A stretch of DNA of 18,408 nucleotides from Candidatus Spyradosoma merdigallinarum (GTDB lineage Bacteria > Verrucomicrobiota > Verrucomicrobiia > Opitutales > UBA953). The position numbers and the translations under genes are program-made. How positions within the stretch are numbered: the stretch's first letter is position 1; each line of letters begins with the position of its first letter. Location of the stretch: positions 1 through 18,408 of the forward strand of contig DVOG01000190.1 of the NCBI GenBank assembly GCA_018713755.1, in the 5' to 3' direction. The notes beneath the pieces were generated by a model. That model made no database searches. It was not told where the DNA came from and was given only the letters and a program-made list of their open reading frames with translations. Positions 14,567 to 18,408 of the stretch are shown here, piece after piece.

Positions 14567-16033
14567 TCAGCGGCCGCGTGAAGACGGCGTTCCCGCGCGC
14601 GGCTGTTCCGCGGGAACGGAGGCCGCGTCGTATTCCCGCAGCAGTTTGAGCGACCACGCGGGGCTGTCCGGGAAACGGCAGGCGGGCGTCGAGCAAAGAT
14701 ACGCGCCGAGTTCCCGCGCCAGCGCGTCCGCCTCGCCGCGGCGGGAAAGATAAAGGTCGCGCCGTTCCCGCGGATCGTTTCCGACGTCGTAAAGCTGCGG
14801 AGCGCGGTCGGGAACGAGCAGGTATTTCAGGTCTCCGCGCATGACGGCGGCGGTGTAGTCCGTACACCAGAAAAACGTGCGCGGCGCGGCGGGAACGCCG
14901 GCGCTCCCGAGCGTTTCCGCGAGGTCTTTCCCGTCGAGGTTCTCCGGGACGTCGGCTCCGTTCGCGCGCAGAAGCGTCGGGAGCAGATCCGCGGAGGAAA
15001 CGGGGCGCGCGCAGACGCTTCCGGGCGCGAAGCGCGCGTCCGCCGGCCAGCGGACGATGAAAGGCACGCGGACGCCGCCTTCGAAGTGCTGGCGCTTGGC
15101 GCCGCGGAAAGGCGCGTTGCAGGCGGGCGCTTCCGGCGCGCCGCCGTTGTCGGAGAGAAAGACGACGATCGTGTTTTCCGCCGCGCCGCTCGCCTCGAGC
15201 GCGTCGAGAATTCTGCCGACGCCCTTGTCCATCGCGTAAATCATGGCGCAGTAAATCCGGCGGTCCCGCGGCTCCACGCCGCGGAAGCGCGCGATGTCCT
15301 CCGGCTTCGCCTGCAGCGGCCAATGCGGCGCGTTGTAGGAAACGAGCATGAAGAACGGCGTTCCCGCCGCGCCGTTTTCCCGCAGAAAAGAAACGGCGCG
15401 CTCCGTGACGTCGTCCGTGAGATACGAGACGCGCACGTCTTCCGTGAAATTGGATTCGATGCGAGAAGGATTCAGCCCGTCGGTTTCTTTTTTTTCGGGA
15501 AAATAGCTGCGGGAACCGCCGAGAAATCCCCACCAGCGGTCGAAGCCGCGCTCCGGCGGCGTGAAGCCCGGCGTATGGCCGAGATGCCATTTGCCGAAAA
15601 CCGCGCTCACGTAACCGAACGGCTTCAGGTATTCGGGAAGCAGTTTTTCCGAAAGCGGCAGCCCGTAATGCGATTCCGGCAGATAATCCGCCTTGACGTT
15701 CGGATTCGTCGTGATGCCGTAGCGCTTCGGAAATCGCCCGGTGAGCAGCCCCATGCGGGACGGCGCGCTCATGGGCGCCGTGACGTAGGCGCGGGAACAG
15801 AAGACGCCTTCGCGCGCCAGCCTGTCGATGTGCGGCGTTTCCGCCTGCGTCGATCCCGTGCAGCCCAAGTCGCCGTAGCCCAAGTCGTCCGCGAGAATGA
15901 CGATCATGTTCGGCGGCGGGAGCGCCTGGCGTTTCCGCGAATCGGTTCCGGCGAAAGCGCAGGCGGACGCGCAGACGAACGCGGCGGAGAAAAGCAGGTT
16001 CTGCGAAATCATGATTTTTTCTTCTACAGACAT
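14567..16033 (-). CDS. Exported serine-type sulfatase (S1 family)
   Basis: 488 residues. A signal peptide covers about residues 8-28 (MISQNLLFSAAFVCASACAF); ATGs at 16033 and at codon 8 are both possible, and the upstream one supplies a Lys and a GAAGAG-like ribosome site. The alkaline-phosphatase-fold core is clear: MIVILADDLGYGDLG with metal ligands Asp49-50, and SAPSRMGLLTGR with Ser89 in the S-x-P-S-R position that becomes formylglycine. GKWHLG (147-152), APHWPL with His237 and FLSDNGG with Asp295-Asn296 follow. Ser in place of Cys means maturation by a radical-SAM anSME, not encoded here. It probably removes sulfate from host or dietary glycans; the exact substrate is not predictable. 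Carries 8 octamer copies in both orientations. Confidence 0.92.
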   Translation of the reverse strand: MSVEEKIMISQNLLFSAAFVCASACAFAGTDSRKRQALPPPNMIVILADDLGYGDLGCTGSTQAETPHIDRLAREGVFCSRAYVTAPMSAPSRMGLLTGRFPKRYGITTNPNVKADYLPESHYGLPLSEKLLPEYLKPFGYVSAVFGKWHLGHTPGFTPPERGFDRWWGFLGGSRSYFPEKKETDGLNPSRIESNFTEDVRVSYLTDDVTERAVSFLRENGAAGTPFFMLVSYNAPHWPLQAKPEDIARFRGVEPRDRRIYCAMIYAMDKGVGRILDALEASGAAENTIVVFLSDNGGAPEAPACNAPFRGAKRQHFEGGVRVPFIVRWPADARFAPGSVCARPVSSADLLPTLLRANGADVPENLDGKDLAETLGSAGVPAAPRTFFWCTDYTAAVMRGDLKYLLVPDRAPQLYDVGNDPRERRDLYLSRRGEADALARELGAYLCSTPACRFPDSPAWSLKLLREYDAASVPAEQPRAGTPSSRGR

Positions 16034-16167
16034 TTCCGCTCTTCAGCAACACAGGAAAGCTCCCGCCGCGGCGGCTGCGGCAGATTTTTGCCGCGGCGAA
16101 ACGACCCGAACGCCGTGAAGCGATTCCGAAGAAATCGAAACGCGGAGAAGCGGCGCGATCCGCGCGC

Positions 16168-16515
16168 TCAACCTTCGCGGGAATGAAACGTAACGCTTAT
16201 TTTTTCTTCGCGCTGCGGCTCCGGCGGCGCGGCGAGTTTCGCCTCTTCCTCCTCCTCCGACGCCTTTTCTTCCGCGGCGGCAACGGCGCCCTTCTTCGCC
16301 CTTCTGACGTTGTCGAAAACGAACAGCAAAACGGCCGCCGCGACGGCGGCGACGCACAAGTAAATTAAACCGTGGACGGGATTGTCGACCCAAAGAAGAA
16401 ACTCGAAGATGCCCACGACTATCGCCGCGACGGCAGCGAGCGCGACAAGAATGCCCGCCACGTGAGGAAAGCACAGGACGAGAAGAACGGCGACCAGAAG
16501 AAGAATCCAAACCAC
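16168..16515 (-). CDS. Small integral membrane protein with acidic C-terminal tail
   Basis: 115 residues if started at the GTG at 16515; no in-frame ATG exists upstream near the first helix, and a TTG at about 16547 is an alternative. Three hydrophobic segments are seen: WILLLVAVLLVLCF (3-16), AGILVALAAVAAIVVGIFEF (20-39) and LIYLCVAAVAAAVLLFVF (50-67). A short basic stretch RRAKK and a highly charged tail rich in Glu/Lys (71-115, with EEKASEEEEEAK) follow. No family is recognised. Its size and topology recall small accessory membrane proteins or holin-like proteins, without motif support. The coding evidence is the hydrophobic periodicity and the acidic tail. 16034-16167 before the sulfatase start shows only GC-rich inverted repeats. 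Confidence 0.65.
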   Translation of the reverse strand: MVWILLLVAVLLVLCFPHVAGILVALAAVAAIVVGIFEFLLWVDNPVHGLIYLCVAAVAAAVLLFVFDNVRRAKKGAVAAAEEKASEEEEEAKLAAPPEPQREEKISVTFHSREG

Positions 16516-16648
16516 GCCTGAAGAGATAGCCTCGCGTTCCCGAAAAGGCAAGAAGAGATGCCATGTCCGCCGCAAAATTTCCCGTCGGGAACGGCGCGGG
16601 AAATCGCCGTCTCGCCGAACAGCGCGCGGGAACGGCAAGCGCCGCCGC

Positions 16649-16693
16649 AAAAAAAAAAGGCGCGCGCCCCGTTGCGGGAACGCGCGCCTTTTT
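16649..16693 (-). terminator. Strong bidirectional-looking terminator after nifJ
   Basis: GGCGCGCG (16659-16666) pairs with CGCGCGCC (16681-16688), with an inner CCCG/CGGG stem in the loop. Ten A (16649-16658) precede it and five T follow on the plus strand, so on the minus strand it ends in a ten-T run. It lies about 25 bases after the nifJ stop codon. One arm of the inner stem and loop is a copy of the iterated octamer. Confidence 0.85.
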
Positions 16694-16718
16694 CCTTTTC
16701 GGACGGAAGAAAAGCGGC

Positions 16719-18408
16719 TTATTTCTTTTCTTCGCCCTGCGCTTCCGGCGCGTAGGTCTTGGTGAGCGCCTGATAATAGTGGAAGCGGCGCGTGACCATT
16801 TCCTGCGCTTTGGCGTAGAGTTCCGCCGCGTGTTCCGGATTCGAACGCTTCAGTCCTTTGAAGCGCGTTTCCGTCTGCATGAACTCGTCGAGCGCGGTCT
16901 TCATCGCGGGAACGTCGAGCGAGAACGGATTTTTGCCGGCCTCGATGTTCGTCGGGTTGTAGCGGAAGATCGGCCAGTAGCCGGTCTCCACGGCGACCTT
17001 CTGGTGTTCCGCGCCGTCGGCGAGGTTGCGCAGCCCGTGCGCGATGCAGTGCGCGTAGGCGATGATGATCGCGGGACCGTCGAAGGCTTCCGCTTCCTTC
17101 ATCGCCTGCAGGAGCTGCGTGTCCTTGTAGCCGATGGAAACGCGCGCGACGTAGACGTTCCCGTACTGGACCGCGATTTGCGCGAGGTCTTTTTTCGGGA
17201 GCTTCTTGCCCGCCGTCGCGAATTTCGCGACCGCCGCAATCGACGTCGACTTGGACTGCTGGCCGCCCGTGTTGGAATAAACTTCCGTGTCGAGGACGAG
17301 AATCTTGATGTTCTTCCCGGACGCGAGCGCGTGGTCGACGCCGCCGTAGCCGATGTCGTAGGCCCAGCCGTCGCCGCCGACGATCCAGACGCATTTCTTG
17401 ACGAGGAACTCGCTGATGGCGAGAAGGGACTTCGCTTCGGGCGTTCCCGCGGCTTCGAGCTTCTTGTTCAGCTCGGCGACGCGTTCCCGCTGCGCGGCGA
17501 TGTCGGCTTCCGTCTTCTGCGGCGCTTCAAGGATGGCCTTGACGAGCTCGTCTCCGACGACGGGAGCGAGCGCCGCGAGTTCGCGCTTCGCGCTCGCCGT
17601 CTTCATGTCGACCGCGTAGCGCATGCCGAGACCGAATTCGGCGTTGTCTTCGAAGAGCGAGTTCGCCCAAGCGGGACCGCGGCCGTCCTTGTTCGTCGTG
17701 TAAGGCGTGGTCGGCAGGTTTCCGCCGTAAATCGAGGAGCAGCCGGTGGCGTTCGCGATGTAGGTGCGGTCGCCGAAGAGCTGCGTCATCAGCTTGATGT
17801 AGGGCGTTTCGCCGCAAGCGGCGCAGGCGCCGGAGAATTCCATGAGCGGCGTCATGAACTGCACGTCGCGCATCGTGTTCCCGAGCTTCGTGCGGTCGGG
17901 ATCGGGCAGGCTGAGGAAGAAGTCCCAGTTCTTCGCCTCGCTTTCGCGCAGCGGCGGCTGCGGGCGCATCATGATGGCCTTGCGGGAAGGATCGTTCTTG
18001 TCCTTGCTCGGGCAGACCTGCGTGCAGATCGTGCATCCCGTGCAGTCTTCCGGCGCGACCTGAAGCGTGAAGAGGTTCTTGACGCCGTCTTTCGCGGGAG
18101 CCTTGAACGGAACGCTCTTGAACGTTTCGGGAGCGCCGGCGAGCGCGGCTTCCGGATAGAACTTCGAGCGAATCGCGGCGTGCGGACAGATGCTGACGCA
18201 CTTGTTGCACTGAATGCAAAGCGAGGGATCCCAGACCGGGATTTCCGCCGCGAGGTCGCGCTTTTCGTATTTCGTCGTTCCCGAGGGGAATTTCCCGTCG
18301 GCGGGAAGCGCGGACGTCGGCAGCAGGTCGCCCTTGTTCGCGATCATCATCGCCTGCACCTTCTTGAAGAATTCGGGCGCGCCCTCGTAGGCGGGAGCGA
18401 CCTGCGGC
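16719..18408 (-). CDS. nifJ: Pyruvate:ferredoxin (flavodoxin) oxidoreductase, C-terminal 562 residues
   Basis: The frame is open from the right edge (codon at 18407) to the stop at 16719, so the N-terminal half lies outside the window. The full enzyme has about 1,170-1,200 residues. It oxidises pyruvate with CoA to acetyl-CoA and CO2 and reduces ferredoxin or flavodoxin, a hallmark of anaerobic metabolism. Visible are two [4Fe-4S] motifs, CIQCNKCVSICPHAA and CTGCTICTQVCPSKD, and FSGACAACGETPYIKL with cysteines of the third cluster. The ThDP domain has GGDGWAYDIGYGGVDHALAS and DTEVYSNTGGQQSKST. AYAHCIAHG and WPIFRYNP mark the C-terminal region. It closes with a terminator. Only three octamer copies occur in 1.7 kb, fewer than in neighbouring genes. 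Confidence 0.97.
   Translation of the reverse strand, partial: PQVAPAYEGAPEFFKKVQAMMIANKGDLLPTSALPADGKFPSGTTKYEKRDLAAEIPVWDPSLCIQCNKCVSICPHAAIRSKFYPEAALAGAPETFKSVPFKAPAKDGVKNLFTLQVAPEDCTGCTICTQVCPSKDKNDPSRKAIMMRPQPPLRESEAKNWDFFLSLPDPDRTKLGNTMRDVQFMTPLMEFSGACAACGETPYIKLMTQLFGDRTYIANATGCSSIYGGNLPTTPYTTNKDGRGPAWANSLFEDNAEFGLGMRYAVDMKTASAKRELAALAPVVGDELVKAILEAPQKTEADIAAQRERVAELNKKLEAAGTPEAKSLLAISEFLVKKCVWIVGGDGWAYDIGYGGVDHALASGKNIKILVLDTEVYSNTGGQQSKSTSIAAVAKFATAGKKLPKKDLAQIAVQYGNVYVARVSIGYKDTQLLQAMKEAEAFDGPAIIIAYAHCIAHGLRNLADGAEHQKVAVETGYWPIFRYNPTNIEAGKNPFSLDVPAMKTALDEFMQTETRFKGLKRSNPEHAAELYAKAQEMVTRRFHYYQALTKTYAPEAQGEEKK

Noticed and set aside
16061..16100. GC-rich inverted repeat around GCCGCGG upstream of the sulfatase
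   Set aside because: It has no T-tract in either direction and could arise from low-complexity GC sequence.
16516..17394. Upstream part of a 408-codon frame on the minus strand
   Set aside because: It is a shifted reading of nifJ. Only the 3' part (16168-16515) has independent protein character.
1..18408. CRISPR array
   Set aside because: The iterated octamer is irregularly spaced, too short and mostly within coding sequence; there are no regular spacers or cas genes.

Overview
The window is a GC-rich, almost fully coding stretch. Nearly every gene lies on the minus strand; the exceptions are a carboxymuconolactone-decarboxylase-like gene and an alpha-galactosidase. Pyruvate:ferredoxin oxidoreductase, a serine-type (anaerobically matured) sulfatase and a secreted GH27 alpha-galactosidase suggest a fermentative, glycan-degrading anaerobe such as a gut bacterium. 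The mix of sulfatase, GH27, a Dxs with GDA in place of GDG, and few clear Shine-Dalgarno sites fits the PVC group (Verrucomicrobiota/Lentisphaerota-like). This placement is an inference; no marker gene here fixes the taxonomy.

Layout. 1-918 (-): N-terminal 306 residues of an exported protein that runs off the left edge. 1107-1389 (-): small zinc-ribbon membrane protein whose frame is broken at an A8 tract. 1394-1725: a decayed, frameshifted coding remnant read on the plus strand. 1764-2150 (-): small exported septoil-knot (DUF6150-like) protein. 2357-4468 (-): sucC-sucD operon for succinyl-CoA synthetase. 4673-7279 (-): topoisomerase III with an extended C-terminus. 7413-8294 (-) and 8437-9291 (+): a divergent LysR regulator and carboxymuconolactone-decarboxylase-like pair sharing an AT-rich promoter/operator. 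9432-11021 (+): GH27 alpha-galactosidase of different base composition. 11137-11211 (-): tRNA-Arg(ACG). 11269-14496 (-): tight xseB-dxs-endonuclease/exonuclease/phosphatase cluster. 14567-16033 (-): exported sulfatase. 16168-16515 (-): small three-helix membrane protein. 16719-18408 (-): C-terminal part of pyruvate:ferredoxin oxidoreductase, entering from the right edge.

Metabolically, NifJ makes acetyl-CoA and reduced ferredoxin, SucCD conserves energy at succinyl-CoA, Dxs draws on pyruvate for isoprenoids, and the sulfatase and GH27 enzyme release sugars outside the cytoplasm. These are ordinary genes.

The unusual signal is at DNA level. The non-palindromic octamer GCGGGAAC (or its complement GTTCCCGC) occurs about 58 times by hand count, in all reading frames, on both strands and between genes, where about one is expected from base composition. 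It also supplies terminator stems. It is nearly absent from the GH27 gene (probably acquired) and from sucCD (probably codon-constrained). It looks like a highly iterated genome signature comparable in kind to HIP1 or DNA-uptake sequences.
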